DNA from: Lachnoclostridium sp. UBA5725
GTDB taxonomy: Bacteria; Bacillota; Clostridia; Lachnospirales; Lachnospiraceae
Direction of reading: 5' to 3'
DNA length: 64,000 nucleotides
Assembly (NCBI GenBank): GCA_002419585.1
Contig: DIGJ01000020.1
Span: 8,092 to 72,091 of the forward strand
Both the position numbers and the translations under genes were made by a program. Of this stretch, positions 1 through 8,481 are shown one piece after another. Position 1 is the stretch's first letter. Every line of letters begins with the position of its first letter. The notes below the pieces were generated by a model. It was not told the DNA's origin. It was given only the letters and a program-made list of their open reading frames with translations, and made no database searches.

Positions 1-113
1 TTACCTTTCAAGGTACCTTGTCCTCATGGTGGACAAAAATAACGATTGCCGTGCTATTGGCTTTCTTTATCATCTTACAAAGTATATTAGCGAAAAAAAA
101 GCAGAAAAAATAG
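1..113 (+). CDS. Sugar ABC transporter permease, C-terminal end (partial)
   Basis: Frame 3 (from base 3) is open at the left edge and ends with TAG at 111-113. The 36 visible residues read like the end of a membrane protein: a GTLSSWWTK stretch, a hydrophobic helix, then a basic tail (AKKKQKK). The GTLSSWWTKI pattern before the last helix is what I recall from RbsC/YjfF-type sugar ABC permeases, so this is probably the last gene of a sugar-uptake operon lying to the left. The assignment rests on a short fragment. Confidence 0.5.
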   Translation, partial: TFQGTLSSWWTKITIAVLLAFFIILQSILAKKKQKK

Positions 114-190
114 TTGACAATAATAATTATATAATTGAATAAAAAATGGGGGTTGTCGCACTAAATTTGGTTTAACGGTGTAGAACGGAC

Positions 191-462
191 GCGGGGGATT
201 TAGGGAAAGTCACGAAAGATGCGCGGTGGGCTTATGGTTTTCGAGATTCGAATGGAGTGCAGGGGCAGCCCTTAAAATCAGCCGCATTAAACACTCGGCA
301 GAACCTCTAAGCAAGTAAGAATAAGCTCTTATGGGAGCTCATTCTTACTTGAGTTTCTACCTCATAATGCTAAAATGATTCCAAGGACTGCCCCTGCACT
401 CCATTCGAATCAAGAAGACTATGACCACCGTGCATCTTGCTGATTTTGGTAAACGGTCCCGC
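191..462 (+). repeat. Module A: multi-stem inverted repeat
   Basis: Stems from outside in: GCGGG 191-195 with CCCGC 458-462; 216-229 with 425-438 (13 of 14 pairs); 245-268 with 388-411 (24 perfect pairs); GCATTA 284-289 with TAATGC 365-370; 312-328 with 335-351 (16 of 17 pairs), closed by loop TTATGG at 329-334. The apical part reads GCTC-TTATGG-GAGC. Module B holds the same order of stems with different bases. Confidence 0.7.
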
Positions 463-600
463 TGCACTTTGTAATGTTACAGTAAATAACAGAATTTATA
501 TAGGCGTAGTAAAAGAGAATACAATTTGATTGGCGTTTGGAAATAGCAGAAAAAAAACAATCATACCTATCTGGTTTGTCTATGAAACACCAGAAAACCA

Positions 601-878
601 GCGAGTCCGTATTTCGTAGTCAGCCATAAAAGGCTGAGCTCGCAGACTATCCTTCAATTTACACGGCTCCCATGCTAGGATTTTATTTCATTTGAGCATA
701 TGTAACGTAAACTCAATCGAGGAATTGGCTCCCCTAAGAGCCAATTCCTCGATGTTTTGAGGTTACGTGGAATGTTTATGCGCCTGATATAAAATCCTAG
801 CATGGGAGCCGTGTAAATTGTTGAAAAACTAAATTGCTCAGCCTTTTATAGCGTCACTACTCATCAACAAAGACTCGC
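601..878 (-). repeat. Module B: inverted, diverged copy of module A
   Basis: Stems from outside in: 601-607 with 872-878 (7 pairs); 623-639 with 836-852 (16 of 17); 655-686 with 789-820 (32 perfect pairs); GCATA 696-700 with TATGC 777-781; 705-715 with 758-768 (10 of 11); 716-731 with 738-753 (16 perfect). Read on the minus strand the apex is GCTC-TTAGGG-GAGC, nearly the apex of module A, and it is followed as in A by TGAGTTT and then ATGCT-N-AAATGA. Confidence 0.7.
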
Positions 879-1047
879 GTTCGTCATGGGCTAAATCAGA
901 ATTTAATGCGACATCCCCCTATTTTATGTAAAAAAATGACATATTTACTCTAGGAATTGTGACATTTGTAACTTGGATGTGACAGTCAATTTGCATATCA
1001 TTATAGATGAGAAAAAAAGACACATATTTTGTGCAGATTGGAGTAAT

Positions 1048-2289
1048 ATGAAAGTAACTGAAAACAATAATCCTTTGTGGACCAAGGATTTTACTATAAT
1101 AACGGTGGGAAGTGTTGTTTCAAAGCTTGGAAATGCGATTTCAGGTTTTGCTATGGGACTTCTGGTTTTGGATTATTCTAAGTCTACATTCCTTTACGCC
1201 CTATATATGGTTTTATATATGGCACCAAGAGTTATAGTTCCACTAATAGCAGGACCGTTTTTGGATAAATATTCGAGAAAACGGACCATTTATACGTTAG
1301 ACTTTATGTCGGCACTGATTTATGGAATTTTTGCAACGATAATTTTTACCAACCACTTTTCATACATTGCTTTGGTTCTTGGATGTGTCCTTTTAGGTTC
1401 CATTGACAGCATGTATAGTGTTGCTTATGATAGTTTTTACCCAATGCTTGTGAAGGATGGGAATTATACAAAGGCATATTCGATATCCAGTACTCTAGAG
1501 ACACTTACTATGGTAATGGTACCAGTTTCTGCTTTTCTTTATAATTTAGTTGGTATTGGTCCATTGTTCTTATTCAATGCAATTACATTCCTTATTGCAG
1601 CAATTTTTGAAATGCAAATAAAAGCAAAAGAAGAGTACACTAAGTCAAAGGATAATGAATTTTCCTTGAATCAATACAAGAAAGATTTTATAGAAGGAGT
1701 GAATTACCTAAAAGCAGAACGAGGACTTTTGGCTATTACGATATATTTTACGCTTACCATGTTCGCAAATGGCGCACTTCAAACACTTGCTCTCCCTTAC
1801 TTCAAAGCAAACTTTACATCTGGCGAGTACATTTTTATTGCAGTAATGGGTTTTTCTGTATTAGGCCGAATAATTGGTGGAGCAATCCACTACAAATATA
1901 AATACCCGGTGAATAAAAAATTTACCATAGCACTTTTTGTATACATAGCACTTACAATTATGGATGGAAGTTTTTTATATTTTCCACTCGAAATCATGAT
2001 GCTATTACGCTTTTTGGGAGGAATTCTGGGGGTCACTTCTTACAATATTCGAATTTCTGCAACACAAAGCTATGTATCAGATGAACGGAAAGGACGTTTC
2101 AATGGTATATTTCAGATGTTTGTTACCTTAGGAATGATGATCGGTGGATTATTAGCAGGAGCTTTGGCAGAGTTTGTGTATGAACCATATGTCATTAGCG
2201 GATTTATGGTAGTCAATATGCTTGCAGTATTCTTTATTATGTATCGTATGCGCAACCATGTGAAACCAATATATAATCGACATGCGTAA
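1048..2289 (+). CDS. Major facilitator superfamily transporter
   Basis: A 413-residue polytopic membrane protein with about twelve hydrophobic helices, of the MFS drug-exporter/macrolide-efflux type. An MFS signature-like stretch (DKYSRKR) lies in the loop after helix 2, and a second polar loop (DERKGRFNG) sits in the C-terminal half. Substrate is unknown. The open frame extends upstream to a TTG at 973, but the internal ATG at 1048 is better: it follows GGAG closely, and the extra 25 residues look nothing like an MFS N-terminus. The gene stands alone between the inverted-repeat element and asnA. Confidence 0.8.
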   Translation: MKVTENNNPLWTKDFTIITVGSVVSKLGNAISGFAMGLLVLDYSKSTFLYALYMVLYMAPRVIVPLIAGPFLDKYSRKRTIYTLDFMSALIYGIFATIIFTNHFSYIALVLGCVLLGSIDSMYSVAYDSFYPMLVKDGNYTKAYSISSTLETLTMVMVPVSAFLYNLVGIGPLFLFNAITFLIAAIFEMQIKAKEEYTKSKDNEFSLNQYKKDFIEGVNYLKAERGLLAITIYFTLTMFANGALQTLALPYFKANFTSGEYIFIAVMGFSVLGRIIGGAIHYKYKYPVNKKFTIALFVYIALTIMDGSFLYFPLEIMMLLRFLGGILGVTSYNIRISATQSYVSDERKGRFNGIFQMFVTLGMMIGGLLAGALAEFVYEPYVISGFMVVNMLAVFFIMYRMRNHVKPIYNRHA

Positions 2290-2342
2290 TATTTAATGAC
2301 TTATTCGCTACATCTTTCGCTACATCTTAAATAGGAAATTTA

Positions 2343-2371
2343 TTGTAGAATTCTTCGTTTGGTAGTATAAT
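2343..2371 (+). promoter_or_regulatory. Predicted promoter of asnA
   Basis: TTGTAG (2343-2348), a 17-bp spacer and a perfect TATAAT (2366-2371), 60 bp upstream of the asnA start codon. Confidence 0.6.
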
Positions 2372-2430
2372 AGTAAAAACTTTAGCCATGTAAAAGACTA
2401 CTGTATAAAAGAAAATGAAGGGAGCAAAGG

Positions 2431-3441
2431 ATGAATTCTTTAATTATTCCACAAAATTATAATTCAAAGCTCAATATAAGAGAAACCGAAGTAGCAATTA
2501 AATACGTAAAAGATTTTTTTGAGCGTGAACTTGCAAATCAATTAAACTTAACGCGTGTATCGGCACCTCTTTTTGTCGTTCCAGAAAGTGGACTAAACGA
2601 TAACTTAAACGGGGTAGAACGTCCGGTTAGTTTTGGAATCAAAGAACAAAATGACAAGGAGGCTGAAATTGTACATTCTCTTGCAAAATGGAAGCGTTTA
2701 GCATTGAAACGTTATGGATTTAAGCAAGGAGAAGGTCTATACACCGATATGAATGCGATTCGACGCGATGAAGATACGGATAACATCCATTCGATTTTTG
2801 TTGACCAGTGGGACTGGGAGAGAATTATATATAAGGATGAAAGAAATGTTAGTACTCTTAAGTCTGTCGTAAAGAAGGTCTATAAAGCACTTCGTAATAC
2901 TGAAAAATATATGTCGGAAAAGTATGGGTTTATTAATTTGATTCTTCCAGAAGAGATCTGTTTTATGACCTCCCAGGAGCTGGAAGATATGTATCCAGAA
3001 TTGACTCCAAAGGAGAGAGAATATCAGATTACCAAATTAAAAGGTGCCGTATTTTTAATGCAAATCGGTGGAGAACTTGCATCCGGAGAAATTCACGATG
3101 GACGTGCACCAGACTATGATGATTGGTCATTGAATGGAGATATCCTGATTTATTATCCAATTCTTGATATAGCACTGGAATTGTCTTCGATGGGCATACG
3201 TGTCGATGAAGAAGCACTTAAAAAACAACTTGAAATACGAGGTGTTAGTGACCGTGCAGAATTACCATTCCAGAAAGCACTTTTGAATGGAGATCTTCCA
3301 TATACAATTGGAGGTGGTATTGGTCAATCCAGAATCTGCATGCTTTTCCTAAGAAAAGCGCACATTGGGGAAGTTCAGGCATCTCTATGGCCAGAAGAAG
3401 TCATTGAGGAATGTGAGAAAAATAAAATCCATATTCTGTAA
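2431..3441 (+). CDS. asnA: Aspartate-ammonia ligase (asparagine synthetase A)
   Basis: Makes asparagine from aspartate, ammonia and ATP in the cytoplasm; the fold is related to class II aminoacyl-tRNA synthetases. The 336-residue length is typical. Seen in sequence: the AsnA N-terminal block (LTRVSAPLFV, then GLNDNLNGVERPVSF near residues 55-70), the DQWDWE block near 125, the GGELASGEIHDGRAPDYDDW block near 210-230, and the C-terminal GGGIGQSR motif near 295, which in this family contacts ATP. Start ATG follows GGGAGCAAAGG. It appears monocistronic with its own promoter. Confidence 0.95.
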   Translation: MNSLIIPQNYNSKLNIRETEVAIKYVKDFFERELANQLNLTRVSAPLFVVPESGLNDNLNGVERPVSFGIKEQNDKEAEIVHSLAKWKRLALKRYGFKQGEGLYTDMNAIRRDEDTDNIHSIFVDQWDWERIIYKDERNVSTLKSVVKKVYKALRNTEKYMSEKYGFINLILPEEICFMTSQELEDMYPELTPKEREYQITKLKGAVFLMQIGGELASGEIHDGRAPDYDDWSLNGDILIYYPILDIALELSSMGIRVDEEALKKQLEIRGVSDRAELPFQKALLNGDLPYTIGGGIGQSRICMLFLRKAHIGEVQASLWPEEVIEECEKNKIHIL

Positions 3442-3506
3442 ATACTTTAGCCGTTGAAAGTGATAGAAATATGAAACATTAAACTAGCATCGCTTTACAT
3501 TTGTGC

Positions 3507-3534
3507 TTGACAAGCGCACAAATGTATGTATAAT
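3507..3534 (+). promoter_or_regulatory. Strong predicted promoter upstream of oppA
   Basis: TTGACA (3507-3512), a 16-bp spacer and TATAAT (3529-3534), both perfect consensus hexamers. Transcription would start near 3541, directly before a terminator-like hairpin. Confidence 0.75.
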
Positions 3535-3551
3535 GTATGTATAGATGTGAT

Positions 3552-3582
3552 AAAGGAGTCACTTATAGTGGCTCCTTTTTTT
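3552..3582 (+). terminator. Intrinsic terminator or attenuator in the opp leader
   Basis: AAGGAGTCAC and GTGGCTCCTT pair (one G-T wobble) around loop TTATA, followed by T7. It sits 18 bp after the -10 box of the strong promoter and 75 bp before the oppA start. It could end asnA transcription, or act as an attenuator on the opp transcript. A weak second pairing (ACCCCATT 3583-3590 with AACGGGGT 3613-3620) follows. Confidence 0.7.
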
Positions 3583-3656
3583 ACCCCATTCAACTTAGTG
3601 GATTAAAGCGTTAACGGGGTACACTGCAATAAAAATTGAATAATGGAGGAGAGACA

Positions 3657-5324
3657 ATGAGAAAGACGAAACGAGTTTTAGCACTATTATGTGCTGCAGT
3701 TATGGTTTTTGGCTTAACTGCGTGTGGAGGAGATAGTTCCAAAGGTGATACTAATGCATCACTTGAAACAGCAGGTGGCGAAGCAGCAAGCACCGGAAAC
3801 GTATTAAATGTACATATTGATGTAGAAGTGGCTTCTATGGATCCACAGATTGCAACAGACGGTACTTCCTTTGAAGTATTGGCAGAAGTTACAGAAGGGT
3901 TATATTCTGTAGATGCATCCGGTAGCCCGGTTATGGCCCTTGCTGATACAGTAGACAAAAGTGAAGATGGGCTCACTTATACAATTACGTTAAAAGATGC
4001 GAAATGGTCAAATGGAACCGCTGTTACTGCAAATGATTTTGTATTTGCATGGAGAAGACTTGTTGATCCAGCGGTTGCAAGTGAGTATTCCTTCATTGCA
4101 TCAATTGCTGGATTCAAAAATGCAGCAGCGATCACCGCAGGTGAAAAAGGTATTGAAGATTTAGGTGTAACAGCAGTTGATGATAAAACTTTAAAAATCG
4201 AATTAGATACACCAGTTCCATTCTTTGAAAGTTTATTATCATTCCCTTCTTTCTTACCAGTAAATGAAGAATTCTTTACGGCAGCAGGAGCGAATTTTGG
4301 TACATCACCAGAAACGATTCTTTCCAATGGAGCGTTCGTTATGACTTCCTATGAACCAGCAGCAACAACCATCGAATTAGCAAAGAATCCAGATTATTAC
4401 GCTGCAGATTCCATTGCTCTTGATGGTATCAAATATCAGGTAATTAAAGATGCACAGCAGGCAATGCTTGCATATCAAAACGGCGATCTTGACGTGGCTA
4501 CACTTTCTGGAGAACAAGTAGAACAATTCAAGGCAGATCCAGAATTTAATAACATTATGGCAGGATACCTTTGGTATATCTCTCCAAATCAGACCGTTGC
4601 TGGTTTGGAAAATCTAAACCTTAGAAAAGCATTGGCTCTTTGCTATGACAAAGCAGCGATTGCATCAAACATCTTAAAAGATGGTTCTATCGTAGCAGAC
4701 TTTGCAGTTCCTATGTTACTTGCAACAGGTCCAGATGGTAAGGATTACCGTGAAACAAGCGATACTTATTTATCTACCAATAAAGAAGAAGCTCAAAAAT
4801 ATTGGGAAGCAGCAAAGAAAGAACTTGGCGTAGATACATTAAAATATACGATGATCGTAGAAGATACGGAATCCGCTCAAAATGTTGCGCAGTTCATACA
4901 GGCAGAAATCCAGACAACACTTTCTGGAATCACAATTGAAATTGAAGTTATGCCAAAGAAAAACCGTGTGGAAAGAATGCAAGAAGGAGATTTTGAAATT
5001 GGCTTAACCAGATGGGGACCAGACTATGCAGACCCAATGACATACTTAGATATGTGGATTACAGGAAGCCCTAATAACTACGGTTTCTGGTCAAATGAAA
5101 AATATGATACAATCATTGATTCTTGTAAAAAAGGTGAACTTGCACTTGATGTAGACAAGAGATGGGAAGCATTAAAAGAAGCAGAAAAAATTGCTATGGA
5201 TGAAGTAGTTATCATGCCAGTATACCAAAAAGGCGATGCAGTTATGATCAAGTCCAATGTATCTGGTATTGAATTCCATTCAGTTGGAGTTACCCGTAGA
5301 TATAACAACGCAACGAAGAAATAA
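3657..5324 (+). CDS. oppA: Oligopeptide ABC transporter substrate-binding lipoprotein
   Basis: A 555-residue extracellular solute-binding protein family 5 member that captures peptides and hands them to OppBC. A lipoprotein signal peptide with lipobox LTAC puts the lipidated cysteine at residue 23. Family-5 features include ASMDPQIATDGTSFEVL after the linker and the WSNGTAVTANDFVFAWRRL block near residue 115. ATG 3657 follows GGAGGAGAG; an upstream TTG at 3636 would disturb the signal peptide. First gene of oppABCDF; a small hairpin at 5351-5374 separates it from oppB. Confidence 0.93.
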   Translation: MRKTKRVLALLCAAVMVFGLTACGGDSSKGDTNASLETAGGEAASTGNVLNVHIDVEVASMDPQIATDGTSFEVLAEVTEGLYSVDASGSPVMALADTVDKSEDGLTYTITLKDAKWSNGTAVTANDFVFAWRRLVDPAVASEYSFIASIAGFKNAAAITAGEKGIEDLGVTAVDDKTLKIELDTPVPFFESLLSFPSFLPVNEEFFTAAGANFGTSPETILSNGAFVMTSYEPAATTIELAKNPDYYAADSIALDGIKYQVIKDAQQAMLAYQNGDLDVATLSGEQVEQFKADPEFNNIMAGYLWYISPNQTVAGLENLNLRKALALCYDKAAIASNILKDGSIVADFAVPMLLATGPDGKDYRETSDTYLSTNKEEAQKYWEAAKKELGVDTLKYTMIVEDTESAQNVAQFIQAEIQTTLSGITIEIEVMPKKNRVERMQEGDFEIGLTRWGPDYADPMTYLDMWITGSPNNYGFWSNEKYDTIIDSCKKGELALDVDKRWEALKEAEKIAMDEVVIMPVYQKGDAVMIKSNVSGIEFHSVGVTRRYNNATKK

Positions 5325-5350
5325 GACAGAAATATAAATAATTTATACAC

Positions 5351-5374
5351 GGCAGTGGTAGAATAGCCACTGCC
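5351..5374 (+). other. Intergenic hairpin between oppA and oppB
   Basis: GGCAGTGG (5351-5358) pairs perfectly with CCACTGCC (5367-5374). There is no T tract after it, so it is more likely an mRNA-stability or processing hairpin that raises oppA expression over oppBCDF than a terminator. Confidence 0.55.
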
Positions 5375-5399
5375 TGTGTATTATGAAGGAGCGAATACA

Positions 5400-6341
5400 A
5401 TGAAGAAATATTTGCTTAAAAGAATCGGGGTTTCCATCGTTACTTTACTCGCAATATTACTTATCCTATTTTGTATGCTGGAGTTTATGCCGGGTTCTCC
5501 ATTTAATGATGAAAAACTGACAGCCGATCAAGTAGCAGTATTAAACGCAAAATATGGTTTGGATAAACCAACCATCGTACGTTTTGGTAATTATATTAAA
5601 AATATGCTAACAGGAGACTTTGGAGTTTCCTACACAATTTCGAAAAATACACCAATCTCAACCTTGTTACAGAGTCGTCTTCCTATTTCCATTCGTATTG
5701 GTGGGCAGGCAGTATTACTTGGTACCTTGATTGGATTGATTTTAGGTATAATAGCAGCATTGAAACACAATACCATATGGGATACGCTTACAACGATCAT
5801 ATCCGTATTAGGTGTTAGTTTGCCTTCTTATGTATTTGCCTTGCTGCTCTCCTATTCATTAGGATTTAAATTAAAATGGTTTCCGCTGTTGTATGCCGTT
5901 GATTCGCCATTAAACTCTTCGGTGCTTCCGACCGTGGCACTTTGTATGTTTACGGTAGCAACCATTGCCCGATTTACACGAACAGAGATGTTAGAAGTGT
6001 TGGGTTCGGATTATATGCTTTTGGCGGAGAGTAAAGGTATCAGCGGTCCACAGCTTATCATCAAACATGCACTTCGCAATGCCTTGATTCCTATTATTAC
6101 GGTATTGGCTCCTTTGATTGTAGGTCTTATGACAGGAAGTTTGGTAATTGAAAAGATTTTCTCCATTCCAGGCATTGGAAGTCTTTTGGTAACAGCGATT
6201 CAATCGAATGATTATAATGTTATTATTGCCTTGTCCTTTATTTATAGTGCAATGTACATCGGAATAATTTTGGTCGTGGATATTCTTTACGGAGTAATCG
6301 ATCCAAGAATACGTTTGGCAAAGGGGGATGGCAATGAGTAA
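5400..6341 (+). CDS. oppB: Oligopeptide ABC transporter permease
   Basis: A 313-residue integral membrane subunit of the OppB/DppB type. It starts with MKKYLLKRIGVSI and the MPGSP block typical of OppB N-termini, and carries the EAA loop (LAESKGISGPQLIIKHALRN) near residues 205-225 that docks on the ATPases. ATG 5400 follows GAAGGAGCG; the in-frame upstream start at 5376 would overlap the intergenic hairpin. The stop overlaps the oppC start by 8 bp, indicating translational coupling. Confidence 0.93.
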   Translation: MKKYLLKRIGVSIVTLLAILLILFCMLEFMPGSPFNDEKLTADQVAVLNAKYGLDKPTIVRFGNYIKNMLTGDFGVSYTISKNTPISTLLQSRLPISIRIGGQAVLLGTLIGLILGIIAALKHNTIWDTLTTIISVLGVSLPSYVFALLLSYSLGFKLKWFPLLYAVDSPLNSSVLPTVALCMFTVATIARFTRTEMLEVLGSDYMLLAESKGISGPQLIIKHALRNALIPIITVLAPLIVGLMTGSLVIEKIFSIPGIGSLLVTAIQSNDYNVIIALSFIYSAMYIGIILVVDILYGVIDPRIRLAKGDGNE

Positions 6342-7392
6342 TCAAGTGGATACAGTAGAATTCATAAAAGATGATTTTGAATACGTTGGAGCAGATAAGA
6401 TATCCCAAGTTGATGTTGCTTATGAAAGCCAACCGTACTGGAAAGACGTATTATCACGTCTATTTAAAAATAAGGGAGCTATTGTTGGGCTAATTTTTAT
6501 TATTCTGATTGGCATTATGGCGGTCATCGGACCAAATCTCAATGATTATACATACGATTCTCAGATTATAACCGAGCAAAATCTAGCACCAAGAATACCA
6601 GGAGCTGAAAAAATAGGTATTTTTGATGGTAATGAAAAGATGAGTACTTCTACCGGAATGACAAAAGTAAATGGATACATATCCGCGGATGGCACGGAAA
6701 CAGGAAGAGAAAACACCTACTACTGGTTTGGTAGCGATGTTTTAGGCCGTGACATATTCACCCGTGTATGGGTTGGCACACGAATTTCTTTGTACATAGC
6801 ATTGGTAGCGGTTTTGATTGATATGTTGTTTGGATTAGGTTATGGCTTGATTTCAGGATATTTTGGTGGAGCCGTAGATAATGCCATGCAACGTTTTGCA
6901 GAGATTTTGAATGGAATTCCAAACCTTGTTATTGTAACCCTCCTTATTATCGTGCTAAAGCCAGGACTTGCAACGATTACCTTTTCCCTCATGATTACTG
7001 GATGGATTGGTATGAGCCGTATTGCAAGAGCGCAGATGCTAAAATTGAAGGAACAGGAATTCGTGCTTGCTTCCAGAACCCTTGGAGCAAAGAATTTCTT
7101 TATTATTTTCAAAGAAATTTTGCCAAATATATTTGGTCAGGTTATTACAAATACGATGTTTTCGATACCAAATGCAATTTTTACAGAAGCTTTCTTAGCA
7201 TTTATCGGACTTGGTGTTCCACAGCCAAAAGCATCGTTAGGATCTTTGATTAGTGATGCATTTAAGTCGTTTACGACACATCCATATATGATCATCGCAC
7301 CGGTTATTGTGCTTGCAATTCTGATGCTCAGCTTTAACATGCTAGCAGATGGACTTCGTGATGCATTTGACCCTAAGATGAAAGAAATGTAG
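6334..7392 (+). CDS. oppC: Oligopeptide ABC transporter permease
   Basis: A 352-residue second permease with an N-terminal cytoplasmic tail, one helix, a long external loop (about residues 60-135) and a C-terminal core of five helices. The EAA loop reads LASRTLGAKNFFIIFKEILPN; FGSDVLGRDIFTRV before the core is diagnostic of OppC/DppC. Two ATGs are possible (6328, 6334). 6334 is chosen because GGGGG at 6323-6327 abuts 6328 but is well spaced for 6334. Confidence 0.92.
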   Translation: MSNQVDTVEFIKDDFEYVGADKISQVDVAYESQPYWKDVLSRLFKNKGAIVGLIFIILIGIMAVIGPNLNDYTYDSQIITEQNLAPRIPGAEKIGIFDGNEKMSTSTGMTKVNGYISADGTETGRENTYYWFGSDVLGRDIFTRVWVGTRISLYIALVAVLIDMLFGLGYGLISGYFGGAVDNAMQRFAEILNGIPNLVIVTLLIIVLKPGLATITFSLMITGWIGMSRIARAQMLKLKEQEFVLASRTLGAKNFFIIFKEILPNIFGQVITNTMFSIPNAIFTEAFLAFIGLGVPQPKASLGSLISDAFKSFTTHPYMIIAPVIVLAILMLSFNMLADGLRDAFDPKMKEM

Positions 7393-7401
7393 GAGGAGAC
7401 A

Positions 7402-8481
7402 ATGGAAAAAAATACAATATTATCGATTCAGGATTTGTCTATTTCTTTTACTACAGGAGCAGGAGAGGTAAGTGCAATCCGAGGTGTGAACTTTGATTTA
7501 CATCGGGGAGAAACGATTGCGATCGTTGGAGAGAGCGGCAGCGGAAAATCAGTAACGATGAAAGCGATCATGGGTATTTTAAGTAGTAATGGTAAAGTAA
7601 ATTCCGGAAAAATATTATTCTCTTCGGCGAAAGAAGATATGGAAGAGGATATCGATTTATTAAAACTTGATAAGAAAGAAATGCGTCGTAAAATTAATGG
7701 GAAGCGTATCGCCATGATTTTTCAAGATCCTATGACCTCTCTCAATCCGGTTATGACAATCGGAGCTCAGATTATGGAAGGTATGAAATGGCACTATAAG
7801 ACTCCTAAAAAGGAAGCATATAAGCGTGCAGTTGAATTGCTTCAATTAGTAGGAATCACGGATGCAGAAAAGAGAATGAAGAACTATCCGCATCAATTAT
7901 CTGGTGGTATGAGACAAAGGGTAGTAATCGCAATAGCCTTAGCTTGTAATCCAGAGCTTTTAATCTGCGATGAGCCAACCACCGCACTGGATGTTACGAT
8001 TCAGGCGAAGATTTTGGAACTGATTAAAGATATTCAGAAAAAATTGGATATTTCCGTAATCTATATTACCCATGATTTAGGGGTAGTGGCAAAGGTAGCA
8101 GACTATGTAGCAGTTATGTATGCAGGTAAGATTGTTGAAAAAGGGCTTGTAAATGAGATTTTTTATGAACCAAAGCATCCGTATACATGGGGACTATTAT
8201 CTGCTATGCCAGATCTTGACACAAATGATGATAAACTTTACACCATACCAGGTACACCTCCAAACTTAGTAAATAAGGTAGCTGGAGATGCATTTGCACC
8301 ACGTAATATTTTTGCATTAAACATTGACAATCGTTTGGAACCTCCAATGTTTCAGGTTTCCGAAACTCATTTTGCATCTACCTGGCTGCTACATGAAAAT
8401 GCACCAAAAACGGAGATGCCAGTTGAGTTAAAGGCAAGAGTAGAGCGAATGTTAGGGGAGGCGAAAAAAGATGGAGAATAA
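7402..8481 (+). CDS. oppD: Oligopeptide ABC transporter ATPase
   Basis: A 359-residue ATP-binding subunit. Walker A GESGSGKS is at residues 43-50, Q-loop FQDP at 107-110, signature LSGGM at 166-170, Walker B LLICDE at 186-191 and the switch His in YITHDLG. The C-terminal oligopeptide/dipeptide extension (PGTPPNL...) is present, though the usual cysteines of its iron-sulphur-like motif are not seen. ATG follows AGGAGGAGA. The end overlaps oppF by 11 bp. Confidence 0.93.
   Translation: MEKNTILSIQDLSISFTTGAGEVSAIRGVNFDLHRGETIAIVGESGSGKSVTMKAIMGILSSNGKVNSGKILFSSAKEDMEEDIDLLKLDKKEMRRKINGKRIAMIFQDPMTSLNPVMTIGAQIMEGMKWHYKTPKKEAYKRAVELLQLVGITDAEKRMKNYPHQLSGGMRQRVVIAIALACNPELLICDEPTTALDVTIQAKILELIKDIQKKLDISVIYITHDLGVVAKVADYVAVMYAGKIVEKGLVNEIFYEPKHPYTWGLLSAMPDLDTNDDKLYTIPGTPPNLVNKVAGDAFAPRNIFALNIDNRLEPPMFQVSETHFASTWLLHENAPKTEMPVELKARVERMLGEAKKDGE

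Larger units (their letters stand above)
148..919. mobile_element. Gene-free element with terminal inverted repeats and nested hairpins
   Basis: The element begins with GGGGGTTGTCGCACTAAATT (148-167) and ends with the inverted, 18/20 matching AATTTAATGCGACATCCCCC (900-919). Between them lie two long imperfect palindromes (about 191-462 and 601-878), each with an outer stem of 24-32 bp and an inner hairpin of 16-17 bp. No reading frame of note exists inside. The right half, read on the minus strand, is a diverged copy of the left half with conserved loops but different stem sequences. No clear target-site duplication flanks it. It could be a MITE-like non-autonomous transposon, a pair of structured RNAs or a recombination substrate; I do not recognise the family. 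Confidence 0.7.

Noticed and set aside
141..930. Target-site duplication around the inverted-repeat element
   Set aside because: Flanks are A/T-rich and no clear direct repeat abuts the GGGGG and CCCCC ends.
973..1047. Longer N-terminus of the MFS protein from TTG 973
   Set aside because: No ribosome site, and the extra residues do not resemble an MFS N-terminus; ATG 1048 is better supported.
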